Source: Lomentospora prolificans | Lineage: Eukaryota; Ascomycota; Sordariomycetes; Microascales; Microascaceae | Assembly: GCA_029532625.1 (NCBI GenBank) | Contig: JARFXM010000001.1 | Span: 1,054,001-1,118,000, forward strand | Reading direction: 5' to 3' | Length of the DNA: 64,000 bases | In this document: positions 10,109 through 20,689 of the stretch, one piece after another | Layout of the letters: every line of letters begins with the position of its first letter | How positions within the stretch are numbered: the first letter of the stretch is position 1 | The notes under the pieces: model-generated | What the model saw: the letters and a program-made list of their open reading frames with translations, nothing else | Database searches by the model: none | Told to the model about the DNA's origin: nothing | Position numbers and translations under genes: made by a program

Positions 10109-13100
10109 ATGCCTCCTCGCGACCCCCCGGGCGACCGTGTTCAGGACATAGATGCTGGCCGTAGCAGGCAGGGCGAAGACCATTCTCTTGAGCACCGCGT
10201 CCGAGGGTTAATATTAAGCAACACTGCACCAGCAGAAGGCCCGCGCTCGTCTCCCACACCCGTCTCCCAGGCACCGGATCCTCGGGTTACGGAGCAGAGT
10301 CCTCCCAGTGACGAACACCATAGCCAAGCCCCGGTGCCGGCATCGCCAAGGACCCCGAGGCGGCGACCAAACCAAGCGCAGCGCCGGCAGATGAGCGCTC
10401 AACTAACCCTCCCAATCGATGTGCGAGCACCTATATATCCACCGGGGCCATTCTCTGCACCCCATGTCCCCGGCTCGGGCGGTAATATTTCCAACTATAT
10501 AGGTTCTACTGGCACCAATGGCCCAACCGCAGTCCCTGGCCCCCATCGGACCCATGCTTGGGCGCAGCCCACATCCGGGTCTCCCGGCAGCAGGCACAAC
10601 AATCGACAAGCCACCTCGCCGTGGTCCGCTTCTTCCCAAGCACAACTGGATAAACAGTCAAATCCATACACCTCTTCCGGGCGTCAACGCACACACCCCC
10701 ACCCACATACCCGCAGACCCTATCATTCCGTTGGATCCCTGCCCGTTATGCATTCAGGAGAGGTGTTCGAAGGGTCAGGACGAGCTCATCAACCATTCTT
10801 CATGCATCAAGGCTATAGGGATATGCGCAAGCACGAGCTACTGGCACGTCAGGCGCAGTTACTAGACGATCTATATCCAATAATACTTGCCGATGCTGAA
10901 ATAGATCGCGGGGACATAGCCGAGAAGGAGGCGTTCCGCATCACCATCGAATCCATATGCCGAGATGTAATCTCGAAATTTGAGTGTGAGCATAACCGTA
11001 GGCCAGATTTTTCAGGCCATTCCGTCCAGCTCCGTTGTTTTGGCAGCCTCTCATCTGGCTTTGCTACTAAGGCGTCTGATATGGACCTCGGCCTATTATC
11101 ACCGGAATCCCCCATCCAGCCAGATGCTCCAGGTTCACCGATTCCGCGACTACTTGAAAAAGCTCTTCTAGACGCCGGTTTCGGGGCCCGTCTCTTGACG
11201 CGCACTAGAGTCCCTATCATCAAACTATGTGAAAGGCCCCCCCCCGACCTTCTACGAGACTTGAGGAACGAGCGGGAAAAATGGGAAAATGGCCTTGATA
11301 CAGAGTTGGCTGATGCGGTTGATGACGAGAACCATGGCGACGCCGATGGTCGCGCAAGGCTAGCAACGGCACAGACCGCGCTCCCGTCAATGGGAGAGCC
11401 GCGATGCCCCCCCCATCACGAATCGGAAGAGCGAAATAAGCTATTGTCAGTAGCAACGGATACGATAGCCTCTGGGATCACCCCAGACCGAGCAACGGTG
11501 TCACTCCATCAAGCAGAGAATCAATCTCTATCCGCATACTACGCATCTGCCAAGCGTGCCTTGAGAAAGTCAGGCGGATATGATCTGTCGATATCGAATT
11601 CCAAAAACATGACCAGGGAAAATTGCGAGGCCCTCCTTGCGATAACTCAGTCTTTCATCGCGGGACTTCGTGACCCGACCTTGCGTAGCCGTTTGAGTGG
11701 AGACCAACCCTCAAAAGGTCAGATGGCCCCAATGCTGCAAAATTTGCGCACTCTCCTAGGTATATATGTTTGTGCGGAGGGTGAGGAGGTTCTGATGAAG
11801 TGGGAAAATCGCCAAGCCGTGGAACGGACTGCGGAACGCGAGCATAGCCTCATGAAAATCATAGAGGTTTGGCACGCTTTACGAAGTAAGGTTATTCTGG
11901 GAACCGATTCGGTTCACCACGCGAGAGAATTGCAGTCCTGCCTCGAGAAAATGAAGAAATATTCGTCAGTTCAGTTGATCCTTCTAGAGCAAGGACAATA
12001 CGAATCCGCGAGCCATTACGCCGACCGGGCAGTAAAGCTCCTAGCAGATCTTTGTCCCCGACACCCCGGCACTGATGCTAGCTTAACCCGGCATATCCTG
12101 GAGCAATACGTCGACGGTATATACAACACCGATATTCGACAAACGATGGCAGGATTCCTCGCAACCCCAGGTGAACACCTTTGCCTACAAGGCGTTTTCC
12201 TCAAGCACAAGAGTCTCCAGCTAGCACAAGAATTTGAGAGAGCATTAGCAAAAGATCTCTATCCTGGCGTACCAAGAAGTCAATTGGAGTGGTACATTGA
12301 TCTTCTTCGCAGCTCCCCTGAGCCAGTCGCCTCCAAAGATGGAATAAAGCGGTGGGTTATACCCGTGCCGAGTGGATCAGCATCGGCTCTAGCCACTATT
12401 AGAGAGCTCCCAGACCCGTCCACACTCGCACCAAACAGGCCGCGTGATCCTTATAGCGACCGACTAGAATTTCCGAAATCCGGAGTTGGCGTGCAATGCG
12501 ATATCAACTTCTCCGCGCATCTAGCACTCCAAAATACTCTTCTATTACGATGCTATTCCCATACAGATCCCAGAGTGAGACCCATGGTTCTGTTTATCAA
12601 GCACTGGGCGAAAGTGAGAGCCATCAACTCCCCTTATCGTGGAACCCTTAGCAGTTACGGGTTTGTGATAATGGTGCTCCATTTTTTAATCAATATCGCG
12701 CAACCCTTTGTCTGCCCGAATCTACAAAAACTAACCACGCCAACTTCTGGCCTCCCAGGTGGGGAGATTGAAGACCAAAGCCATTACATGGGTCGAGACG
12801 TGCGGTTTTGGCGAGACGAGCGCGAGATTATTCGGCTAGCACAATGTAACAGCCTCAACCACAATGGAGAGACAGTTGGACAATTGCTCCGGGGGTTCTT
12901 TGAGTATTACGCGCAAGGGGGCCCTTTATCGACCCTTCCGGGAAGGGGCTTCGATTGGGGCAGGGAGGTCGTGAGCATCCGTACTCCAGGAGGCATCCTT
13001 ACAAAACAAGAGAAGGGCTGGACTGGGGCAAAAACTGTCACAGTTATAGACCAGCCATCGACCGACTTAATAACACAGCCGAGGAATGGTCAAGAAGCGA

Positions 13101-13465
13101 TGGGTGCTACCGCCCCACCTGCTGAACCGTTCATACCTGATTCTGGCAAAAACGCGATAACAGCACCATCCAGCCACAAACCTCAGAAGAGTGGCGAAAT
13201 CAAGGAGATAAGGCACCGATTCCTCTTTGCCATCGAGGATCCTTTCGAAGTCGATCATAATATTGCGCGTACAGTTACACACCACGGAATTGTCTCCATC
13301 CGGGATGAGTTTCGAAGAGCATGGCGTATCATTCAAAATGCGGGTCATGGCCGCGCGGATGAAATCCTACTAGATGTTGCGGACATTGGGACCAAACAAG
13401 AGAGCCAAGGTGCACTCGCAGGACTGGTTGATGAAATTCATGGTAGGGGCATTATGAAGGACTAA
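10109..13465 (+). CDS. Cid1-type non-canonical poly(A)/uridylyl transferase (PAP/25A-associated)
   Basis: A single frame of 1118 residues. It belongs to the DNA polymerase beta-like nucleotidyltransferases that add untemplated A, U or C to RNA 3' ends. Residues 1-235 are Pro/Ser/His-rich and look disordered. The catalytic palm begins near residue 236. It has the F311-G312-S313 motif (RCFGSLSSGFATKASDMDLG) with metal ligands D324 and D326. The third acidic ligand is D798 in GVGVQCDINFS. A central helix-rich block follows (RPMVLFIKHWAKVRAINSPY), then the PAP/25A-associated motif near residues 915-935 (GQLLRGFFEYYAQGG). All three catalytic aspartates are present. The ligands are separated by ~472 residues instead of the ~57 of Cid1, so the palm has a large insertion (charged, helical, about residues 380-780). 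Substrate nucleotide and RNA targets cannot be read from the sequence. Runs of 9 C (11237-11245) and 8 C (11407-11414) stay in frame. Confidence 0.88.
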   Translation: MPPRDPPGDRVQDIDAGRSRQGEDHSLEHRVRGLILSNTAPAEGPRSSPTPVSQAPDPRVTEQSPPSDEHHSQAPVPASPRTPRRRPNQAQRRQMSAQLTLPIDVRAPIYPPGPFSAPHVPGSGGNISNYIGSTGTNGPTAVPGPHRTHAWAQPTSGSPGSRHNNRQATSPWSASSQAQLDKQSNPYTSSGRQRTHPHPHTRRPYHSVGSLPVMHSGEVFEGSGRAHQPFFMHQGYRDMRKHELLARQAQLLDDLYPIILADAEIDRGDIAEKEAFRITIESICRDVISKFECEHNRRPDFSGHSVQLRCFGSLSSGFATKASDMDLGLLSPESPIQPDAPGSPIPRLLEKALLDAGFGARLLTRTRVPIIKLCERPPPDLLRDLRNEREKWENGLDTELADAVDDENHGDADGRARLATAQTALPSMGEPRCPPHHESEERNKLLSVATDTIASGITPDRATVSLHQAENQSLSAYYASAKRALRKSGGYDLSISNSKNMTRENCEALLAITQSFIAGLRDPTLRSRLSGDQPSKGQMAPMLQNLRTLLGIYVCAEGEEVLMKWENRQAVERTAEREHSLMKIIEVWHALRSKVILGTDSVHHARELQSCLEKMKKYSSVQLILLEQGQYESASHYADRAVKLLADLCPRHPGTDASLTRHILEQYVDGIYNTDIRQTMAGFLATPGEHLCLQGVFLKHKSLQLAQEFERALAKDLYPGVPRSQLEWYIDLLRSSPEPVASKDGIKRWVIPVPSGSASALATIRELPDPSTLAPNRPRDPYSDRLEFPKSGVGVQCDINFSAHLALQNTLLLRCYSHTDPRVRPMVLFIKHWAKVRAINSPYRGTLSSYGFVIMVLHFLINIAQPFVCPNLQKLTTPTSGLPGGEIEDQSHYMGRDVRFWRDEREIIRLAQCNSLNHNGETVGQLLRGFFEYYAQGGPLSTLPGRGFDWGREVVSIRTPGGILTKQEKGWTGAKTVTVIDQPSTDLITQPRNGQEAMGATAPPAEPFIPDSGKNAITAPSSHKPQKSGEIKEIRHRFLFAIEDPFEVDHNIARTVTHHGIVSIRDEFRRAWRIIQNAGHGRADEILLDVADIGTKQESQGALAGLVDEIHGRGIMKD

Positions 13466-14345
13466 CCGAGAGCCAGCAGCCGGGAGAGTTAGGGCTCCGA
13501 AGCCTATCTAAACATGCGTAGCACGAAGCAATTGACGCCGTCAGAGCTGCCGGGTCAAAAGGTATCATTGCAGCTTAGACCACGGCTCTTGGCCCGCAAT
13601 CAAAATACAAGATACACTCCGAACCCAATCAGACACATAGAACTAAAAAAGTTAAAAGGTCTAGCAGAAATTGAAGCTTGCCCGTGCTATCTGTAGAAGA
13701 CCCGGCCGCTTAAATCCGGGGGTAGCGGGCAGATAAGGTGACGAAGTCTACGGAGTAGAGGCTATCACATGTTTGAAGCACTATCGAAACGAGCTCGAGC
13801 TGTATTAATCATTGATTCATGGATTGTCTAAGAGCCAATAGAGCGCGTGGCCACTCCATTCAAGACGAATAGTCGAGAGACAAGGGAAATATGTGCGAAA
13901 TTTTCTCTTACCCTTTACCCATGCGCCTCACTCGGTTAACCGAGCATTAGGGTGTAAGAGCAAAGGGCCTTCAACATTCGTCAGATTCGATATACCAACG
14001 CTCCGTTAAGGACCCATCTCTAGATGAGAATAGGGCCCTTGCTGTCCAGAGACAGCACCGTTGGAAGTCAGATACTACGCAATTTAAGTCAAAACACACG
14101 GCGGTATTGGTTTCGAGGAAAGTTAGTACTGTCATCAGCTTTATCCCTAAAGTTGCTGCCTTGTTCGCCATTCGCCCTTTCCACTGTAAGCACAAACTTC
14201 ACTGTTGTAAGCCGGATAGCGGCAAACGATACATCGTACAAACCCTCACCAGAACACGCAGAAGAAAGAATAGGAAGATAGCAAAAGGATTGCGCTGAAG
14301 CCGGGATATACACCGGACCACCCGAGGATTCTTCCAGGTATCCCG
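13466..14345. other. Convergent intergenic region
   Basis: About 880 bp between the convergent stops of the nucleotidyltransferase and the PRPP synthetase. It should hold both 3' untranslated regions. Small frames at 13514-13696, 13971-14195 and 14024-14349 overlap on both strands with no recognisable protein. No RNA gene or repeat is seen. Confidence 0.35.
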
Positions 14346-15962
14346 TCAATCCACGTAATGTTGGAACAACGGCGATATCGATTCACCGTAATGATTCCTC
14401 CTTATGGCTTCGGCCAGGAGTGAGGACAGATCAAGGATAACGAGTTTGCTAGTGCTTTTAGCCTGCTCTTCGTTAATCGGAAAGCTATTCGTTACGACGA
14501 TGGTATCGATGCATTCGCACGCTTGGAGCTGAGCGAGGCTATCCCCTCCAAAGACACCGTGCGTGGCCATGCAATATACTTTCTGAGCCCCACCGCGCTT
14601 GACGACGGTCTCAGCAGCTGCAATCCAAGATCCAGGTTTATCGATCATATCGTCGACAATGAACACCGGTCGATTTCTCACATTGCCGACCAATGTAATC
14701 ATATGTTCAATCTTAGGATCCTTGAGTGTTTCCTCTTCCTCATCCGAGGACACAGGATCTTCACCCCCTGGTGGCCCGAAAGGATGAGGTTCAGCTGCGA
14801 AGAAGGAGGAAGCATGTGACATAGTCATGGGATCCATGTCAGGTAAACTGTTATCCACTGTAGATAGCGCGGGAGAAGGGAAGTCGTCATCGACGATGTG
14901 GCCTTGAACCAGTCGACCATGAGTGACCTCACCAGCTGCTCGGTCGTCGCAAGTGCGGTCAGCCTCTTCAGACGCTTCGCCCACTTGAGAAGCTATGTCA
15001 TCGGAGGCGGACAAGGTAGGTGACGACGATGATGGGTTCGCTTCGGCTTGCGGTACGGATCGTCGGCCGGGGTTCACCGGCGAGCCACGAGAATCAGCAA
15101 CAGTTCTCGACGTTCTCGTCGAGGATTGGTAGGGAGCGGTACCATCAACATCTCCGCTCTTCATCCGCCCCGCGCGGGCTAACGATTCCAGGATAGGCTG
15201 ACGTTCGATGCCATCGAGATGGTTCATTATCATACTTGTCGTTAGGTTTGGTCCTCGTTTCTTATCTGTTGTCACAATGCCAAAGTTCAACTTCAAAGCA
15301 TCGGCAAGTGATGTCACTCGCTTTGTGCCACCAGCGTTTTTGGAGACAACAACCCCTTCTCTCCAATTGGGGACGTTATGACGAATCCATCTCGCAATAA
15401 GAGGCTCAGCATGTAGATTATCAACAGGGCACTTGAAAAACCCTTGCATCTGGGACGCATGGAGGTCGACCGTAATTACGTGCTTAACGCCGGCGACACC
15501 CATCAAATTCGCGAGGAGCCGGGCCGTAATCGTCCCACGATGTGATTTCTTCTTAGACTGCCGGTTATATGGAAAGTACGGAATCACAGCTACCGGGCAT
15601 CCGAGATTAGTATGACACCGACCAGAAAGGAGTTCAAACCTTACCAGTCACCTTGGTTGCAGATCCGCCCTTGCAAGCCGATATCATAATCAGGAGCTCC
15701 ATGATCGCATCATTGATCCTCGGGCTCCCGGATTGGACAACGAACACATCTTTCTCGCGGACACTGGTCAAGATCCTCACACTAGTTTCCCCCTATGGTA
15801 AGTCAGCGATGTCAGAGACCATGGGAGATGGAGAGCATTGGCCAGACATACATTTGAGAATTGAGAGAGCTCTGCATCTCCAGGCGCCATTCCAAGACTC
15901 TCACATATCTGGCCCGCTAGGGTCGGGCAGGATGTCCCGGCAAATATGACGGTGTTTCGCAT
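14346..15962 (-). CDS. Ribose-phosphate pyrophosphokinase (PRPP synthetase), insert-bearing Prs1/Prs5-like subunit
   Basis: PRPP synthetase transfers pyrophosphate from ATP to ribose 5-phosphate, feeding purine, pyrimidine, His, Trp and NAD synthesis. Deduced exons: 15962-15852, 15792-15645 and 15589-14346, giving 500 residues with matching phases. The N-terminus reads MRNTVIFAGTSCPTLAGQIC; the exon 1/2 join restores the FSNGETSVRI motif and the exon 2/3 join restores TKVTAVIPYFPY. The Mg/ATP region VDLHASQMQGFF is at residues 127-138. A Ser/Asp/Glu-rich insertion, about residues 215-385, splits the catalytic fold. It resembles the non-homologous regions of yeast Prs1 and Prs5. The ribose-phosphate loop reads VDDMIDKPGSW (near 398) instead of the usual VDDMxDTxGT, so activity may depend on a partner subunit. 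It shares a 270 bp divergent spacer with the next gene. Confidence 0.9.
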
Positions 15963-16232
15963 CGTTCTGGGAAAGAGAGCATTGAAGGAGGAAAATCGTT
16001 GGCGATTTGTGCTAATATGATGGCTAGGGGAAAACGAACAAATTTTAGGACCATGCTTTGATTATATAATTTTGAGAGCATTAGTCAGAAACGGCTTGTG
16101 CAGCGGGTTCATCCGTGAGCCAGAAATTATTTCCGAGTATAAATCCGCAAGGTGTAAGTACAAGAGGTTGGTTCCTATTTTTTGGAAGCCTCTTTTGACA
16201 GCCTACAGAAGCTGAGTGGCGTTTTTTCTATC

Positions 16233-18070
16233 ATGGGTGTAACAGGCCTAAGACGTTGTCTTCAGCCTCTCGCTGACAGGTCTGAACTAAAGCAAGGCAA
16301 CATCATCATCGATGGGCCAGCTTTTGCATATCATGTCCATCATCTGTGCGCGTCCAGCTGTCCTATTCCCTCTTGCAAGGCACTCGAAAAGGCCTGCCTT
16401 GAATGGCTGGACCGTATTGAGGAAGCGGGCTTTACAATGCGAGTGAACACGACGCCCAATCTGGATTAGCTTTTCGACTGACTGAGCCTCGATACCTTAG
16501 CAAGGCCATCTATTTCGACGGGTGTCTCCCCAACGATAAACTCCCAATTCGCAAGAACCGACTTCTCAAAACAACAGCAACTTCGTTGAAAATCCGCCAT
16601 TTTTATCCGAACGGGCTTCCTCGACAACTTTTCCCGCCATACAATGTAAATTCGGGTGCTCACTTTCCAAATCACGGGCCTCTTCCCCGGAAAATTAATC
16701 TCTTACCCAACCCTTTCCTCGTGCAATGCGTGATAGATGCGCTCAAAGCCTCTCCACAGTATGGGAGCTGCACCCATCTTGTCGCGGGTGAAGCAGATCC
16801 GTTCTGCGCCAATCTGGCCTGTATCACGCCAGATAGCCTGATACTTACAGGGGATTCTGACCTTCTCCTTTACGACACTGGTGACAACAGGGTAGTGTTT
16901 TTCGAGGACATAGAATTCTGCAATAGCAGGCGCGGTGTGCTGTGCTCTGTGTTCCAGCCATCGTCTATTTCGCAGAGACTAGGGCTGCAAAGGCATGGTC
17001 ACGATATAACTATAACCCGTTTCGCTTTTGAACTCAGTAAGGAGCCACGAGTTACACTTCAACGAACGCTGGCCGCATGCCAGAGTCCGGTCGATGCCAC
17101 CGCCTTTTCTCAATTCCTAGATCACTATGCAGCAGTAAACACATTCAACTCCTCCGTACCCATGCAAATGCAGGGGTTAGATGCGAGGCTACTCGAAATG
17201 ACCCTAGGATATGATAATAGCACCCAAGCTAATGCCACCGCCTCACTGCAGCTCAATGCTCTTCGATGTGAGATAGGGCTTGAAAGCGCGATGATGTTTC
17301 TACCAACTCTACTCGATGATTCCCAGCGCTCTAGTTGCTTTAACTCTAGCATGGAGATTAGACAGGCAGCCTACTCTCTTCTGCCAACCCACTCGGCTAA
17401 GAAGCTGAGTGGTGTCCGTGAATTTACTCGCCTTCAGCATACTGAAGGCAAGGGCACCCACGTACCACTTCTTGACGAGGAAGAACTGCACCAATTCATC
17501 GCCGGGCTGGCTGCCGGCCTATCACCCGTATTAGAGGAGTTCCAAAGCTCAGAGTTCTTATGGGCTGCGGTCACGTTTCACCTAATAGTCAATCAAGCGA
17601 GGTCCAGCGGCAACGAAAGAACGGTCAACTCCTTAACCAGCCTTTCCATATCGGGATCCACGCAGACGTTGTACTTTACTTGGGATCTGGTCCACTTTCA
17701 TGCCCAGGTCCAGGCGTGCTGCTATTCCTTTCGGTTACTTGAGCAGATGCTATCCCTGGCGCTCCACAGGCTGCCAGGGGGGCAAGTCGTTGAACTCAAG
17801 GCCCTCTTGCAGCCCTTCCTGTCTATGATACCTCACCTATGTGACTATCCGTCAATATGTAATACGCTGGAATTTCTTCGATATGCTCAAGGTCGCCGAG
17901 CCATTGAGCGCGCTGTTGGTACAGGCAGCCTTGGGTCTGAGACTGGGGGTGTAGGTACCGGTACCAGCTTTCAAACCCAGAACAATCGAGACAAGTTTAA
18001 AGATGGGAGCCGGAACCGCAAGGAAGATCCCACCTCTTATAATAAGTTCCAGCTATTGGAATTAGAATAA
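16233..18070 (+). CDS. Asteroid-like protein with XPG/FEN1-type nuclease fold
   Basis: Two exons (16233-16442 and 16505-18070) encode 591 residues. The join reads GFTMRAIYFDGCLPNDKLPI in frame. The N-terminal XPG-like block is MGVTGLRRCLQPLADRSEL followed by GNIIIDGPAFAYHVHHL. The XPG I-type block is near residues 165-205, with VAGEADPFCANLA and LTGDSDLLLYD. This layout matches fungal Asteroid (Ast1) proteins, related to FEN1/XPG structure-specific nucleases but functionally poorly known. Acidic residues of GEAD and DSD are retained; whether the set is enough for nuclease activity cannot be judged by eye. The C-terminal half is helical and not similar to FEN1. The last ~50 residues are Gly/Thr-rich, then basic. 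The alternative acceptor 4 nt earlier gives the wrong frame. Confidence 0.85.
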
Positions 18071-18259
18071 TGACCACTTCCCTTAAAGTCGCCAAGTAAG
18101 GAATTTTATATGTCTCTTGCGAATCGAATAAATTACCCAGTTATTGCCTTTCTATTCTTCGATTTTTATACTATCCTTGTCGAGGTACGAAAACCCGTGA
18201 CAGGTGCGGGTTACGTGTAGTTGATGTTTTACAAATTCAGATAAGGGGTCGGCACCCAA

Positions 18260-18358
18260 GGTCGTATGGTCTAGTGGTTAGGACTCCGGATTTTGATTAG
18301 AAGCAAGTTAGCTGGTAACAGGTTTCCGGCAGCCCCGGTTCGAACCCGGGTACGACCT
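18260..18358 (+). tRNA. tRNA-Gln (anticodon UUG) with a 27 nt intron
   Basis: The cloverleaf can be folded by eye. Acceptor stem GGTCGTA (18260-18266) pairs with TACGACC (18351-18357), with discriminator T at 18358. The D arm contains TGGTCTAGTGGTTAGGA. The anticodon stem CCGGA (18286-18290) pairs with TCCGG (18325-18329). The loop places T33 followed by TTG at 18293-18295, which decodes CAA. The intron at 18297-18323 sits one base 3' of the anticodon, the canonical position for tRNA splicing endonuclease. The T arm is CCCGG-TTCGAAC-CCGGG, giving the internal B box. T-rich stretches downstream, from 18370, would serve as a Pol III terminator. The mature length is 72 nt before CCA addition. 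Confidence 0.95.
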
Positions 18359-18751
18359 ATCATGGCACGTCCTTTTCTGGTTTTCTTTTTGCACTCCGAC
18401 ACACGTCGGTGTTTCTTTTTCCGATTGCAGTGCTCGGCTTGAAAGGAGCCGATCTACCTTTCTACAGAGGCGCTAAAGCGAGCTGCCTTGGAGGTCTAGT
18501 CTTCGTTCATGCTTATTCCGATAAGACCATCGACATCCGTTGCGGGCTAGAGGTGCTTATATTCGGACGCATTAATAATTCCCCGCAGCCGACTTGCGTC
18601 GGGTTCAACTTCCTCGGATGAGATAGCTGGGGTGGGAAGGGGCTAGGTGCCCTTTGCCAACATGGAGGGATAATCACGTCAGTCGAATTTCGCGGGGCAA
18701 TAATAACGCATTTTGCAATCGGCCGGCCAGTTGATAGTTTATACGATATTC
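18359..18751. other. Spacer between tRNA-Gln and the dehydrogenase gene
   Basis: The first 50 bp contain several T runs (CCTTTT, GGTTTTC, TTTTTG) fitting Pol III termination. An open frame at 18409-18621 begins inside this zone but has no recognisable domain, so I do not call it. The rest should be the promoter and leader of the dehydrogenase gene. Confidence 0.4.
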
Positions 18752-20092
18752 ATGATTTCGCGTCTTTCATATAGTCGCACCCTTCATCATCTCATTTCAC
18801 CTAGTTGGGTCGCAGGTGAATTGATACGCCACCCAAGCTTTAGTGTTGCGCCTCTCCTCACCCGCAGAATGTCGACGTACCCCGGCGGCAGTCGCCTTCT
18901 CGGCAAAACAGTTGTTATCACGGGCGCCTCAAGCGGCATCGGCCGAAGCACAGCTTTCGAGTTCGCCCGAGCCTCGCCCCAAGGCCTCAAGCTTGTGCTC
19001 GCTGCCCGCCGGGTCGATGCATTACACGATATTGCCAAAGAAATTAATGCCGAAGTCGGTGATGCGGTGCAGGTTTTGCCCGTTAAGCTTGATGTGAGCA
19101 GTAGCGAAGACGTGCGTCAGTTTGTCCCCAATCTACCAGAGAATTTTAAAGACATTGATATTCTGGTCAACAATGCGTACGTACACGACAATTCGATCCC
19201 TCCCCGGGCACGCGCCGTTAACACATTTCCAGTGGCCTCGTCAAGGGAGTCGCTCGGGCACCAGATATCGCCGAGGAGGATATTGGTATTATGCTAGCGA
19301 CCAACGTAACCGGCCTGATCAATATGACACAGGCCATACTGCCGATATTCCGCGGTCGCCCCAACGGCGGTTCGGGTGATATAATCAACGTTGGATCTAT
19401 CGCTGGTACGTCCGTGGTCAGGTCGGGCTTCGACATCGCCATCTTTGCATATTAACGGAATTTACCATCTTAGGACGAGAGCCTTATGCGGGTGGCTCAA
19501 TCTACTGCGCTACCAAAGCTGCCGTGAAGAGCTTCACGGAGAGCTTGAGGAAGGAGTTGATCTCCACGCGAATCAGGGTGATCGAAGTCGATCCGGGACA
19601 AGTCGAGACCGTATGTAGAGCACGATGTCTTCCCCCCCCCCCCCCCCCCGCCCCTTTTTTTTTTCCATGACTCTAAGCCAACATATTTTTACTAGGAATT
19701 TTCGGTCGTGCGATTCTACGGGGACAAAGCCAAAGCCGATGCAGTCTATGCGTGAGTGGCAAAGTCATTTGCCAGAGAGAAAAAAAATCACTAACCCCCA
19801 CATTCAAACAGTGGTTGCGATCCCCTCACCCCAGACGACATCGCCGAGGTCATCGTCTTCGCGGCCTCGCGAAGGGAAAATGTTGTGGTAGCGGATACAC
19901 TCGTATTCCCAAATCATCAGGTAGGCGACGCGAGAAAGCTATCGCAATCATCCGACCCCCTAGTTCTTCACGAACCAATTTCCCCTCCCTTTACACAACG
20001 AAGAGGAGAGAAGACTACGTCAACCATTGTCATCCTAACATAATGTGAATTTCTAGGCCGGTGCAGGCATCTTACATCGCCGTTCCGAATAA
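18752..20092 (+). CDS. NADP-dependent short-chain dehydrogenase (YdfG/Tma29-like), possibly mitochondrial
   Basis: Classical SDR family oxidoreductase, closest by memory to yeast Tma29/YMR226C and bacterial YdfG, which oxidise 3-hydroxy acids such as serine or allo-threonine. Six exons close in frame: 18752-19176, 19233-19405, 19474-19610, 19696-19751, 19812-19920 and 20057-20092, giving 311 residues. Seen in the sequence: cofactor motif TGASSGIG (residues 57-64), the NNAG motif rebuilt across intron 1, the catalytic Ser in INVGSIAG rebuilt across intron 2, YCATK with catalytic Tyr and Lys, and DPGQVETEF across intron 3. The ATG at 18869 (MSTYPGGSRLLGKTVVITG) gives 272 residues, about the Tma29 length. 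The ATG at 18752 adds 39 mostly basic and hydrophobic residues with only one acidic residue, like a mitochondrial presequence. Both starts are plausible. Intron 3 holds a long C/T tract. Confidence 0.88.
19632..19664 (+). repeat. Homopolymer tract C18-G-C4-T10 inside an intron
   Basis: Eighteen C (19632-19649), one G, four C and ten T run together inside intron 3 of the dehydrogenase gene, about 20 nt after its 5' splice site. Such a tract is prone to length slippage in cells and in sequencing. It lies outside the coding frame and does not affect the product if splicing holds. Confidence 0.9.
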
Positions 20093-20689
20093 GACAAATA
20101 GTAGATGGGCCGCCTGGTTACGGATGCCGCCCTTTGGCTATGCTGTTGTAGAGGATTGGTATTGGCGCAGCAGATCATAAGAGTCTTGAGGGACCCCCTG
20201 GTTTAGTTAGCTCGCAAGTCAACGTCCAGGACCCAGATACTGGTTACTGCATACCACCCTCTTGCCCTATAATACATGGTTCAGCTGTCCATACTACATG
20301 TCTCGAGAATCGCAAAAAGCGATCAATCCACAAAAATTGCATCGTACTTCTCTCATCGTAGTGGATTATAATCAAATACCTTTGCTTACACAGTGTCCCT
20401 TTCCATAGATCAATCAGATGGATGCTGAGGGGGTATCATTTTTGTAGGGGAAGGAGGGGCTGTAAACCGCTGCAACCCCACTTCGACCAACAGGTCCCGA
20501 ACTTCCAATGCCTGTTTTACCCACCCTTTATTAGCACTCTGACTACGAAATAGTTTACCTAAACGACATTGTGCGCGATCATATATCATTGTTCGTTGTA
20601 CTCGCTGTACCTCTCTAAGCCAAAACCGGGAATCTACTTGGAGTTTTCTTCTTCCTCTCCATATCAGGGACGCCCATAGTAGTCCAACC
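20093..20689. other. Intergenic region upstream of ULA1
   Basis: About 600 bp between the dehydrogenase stop and the ULA1 start. It should contain the dehydrogenase 3' end and the ULA1 promoter and leader. A minus-strand open frame at 20410-20691 covers the ULA1 start region but has no recognisable domain and looks like a chance frame. No RNA gene or repeat is seen. Confidence 0.35.

Noticed and set aside
18409..18621. Open frame of 70 codons after the tRNA
   Set aside because: Starts in the Pol III terminator zone and shows no domain or splicing partner.
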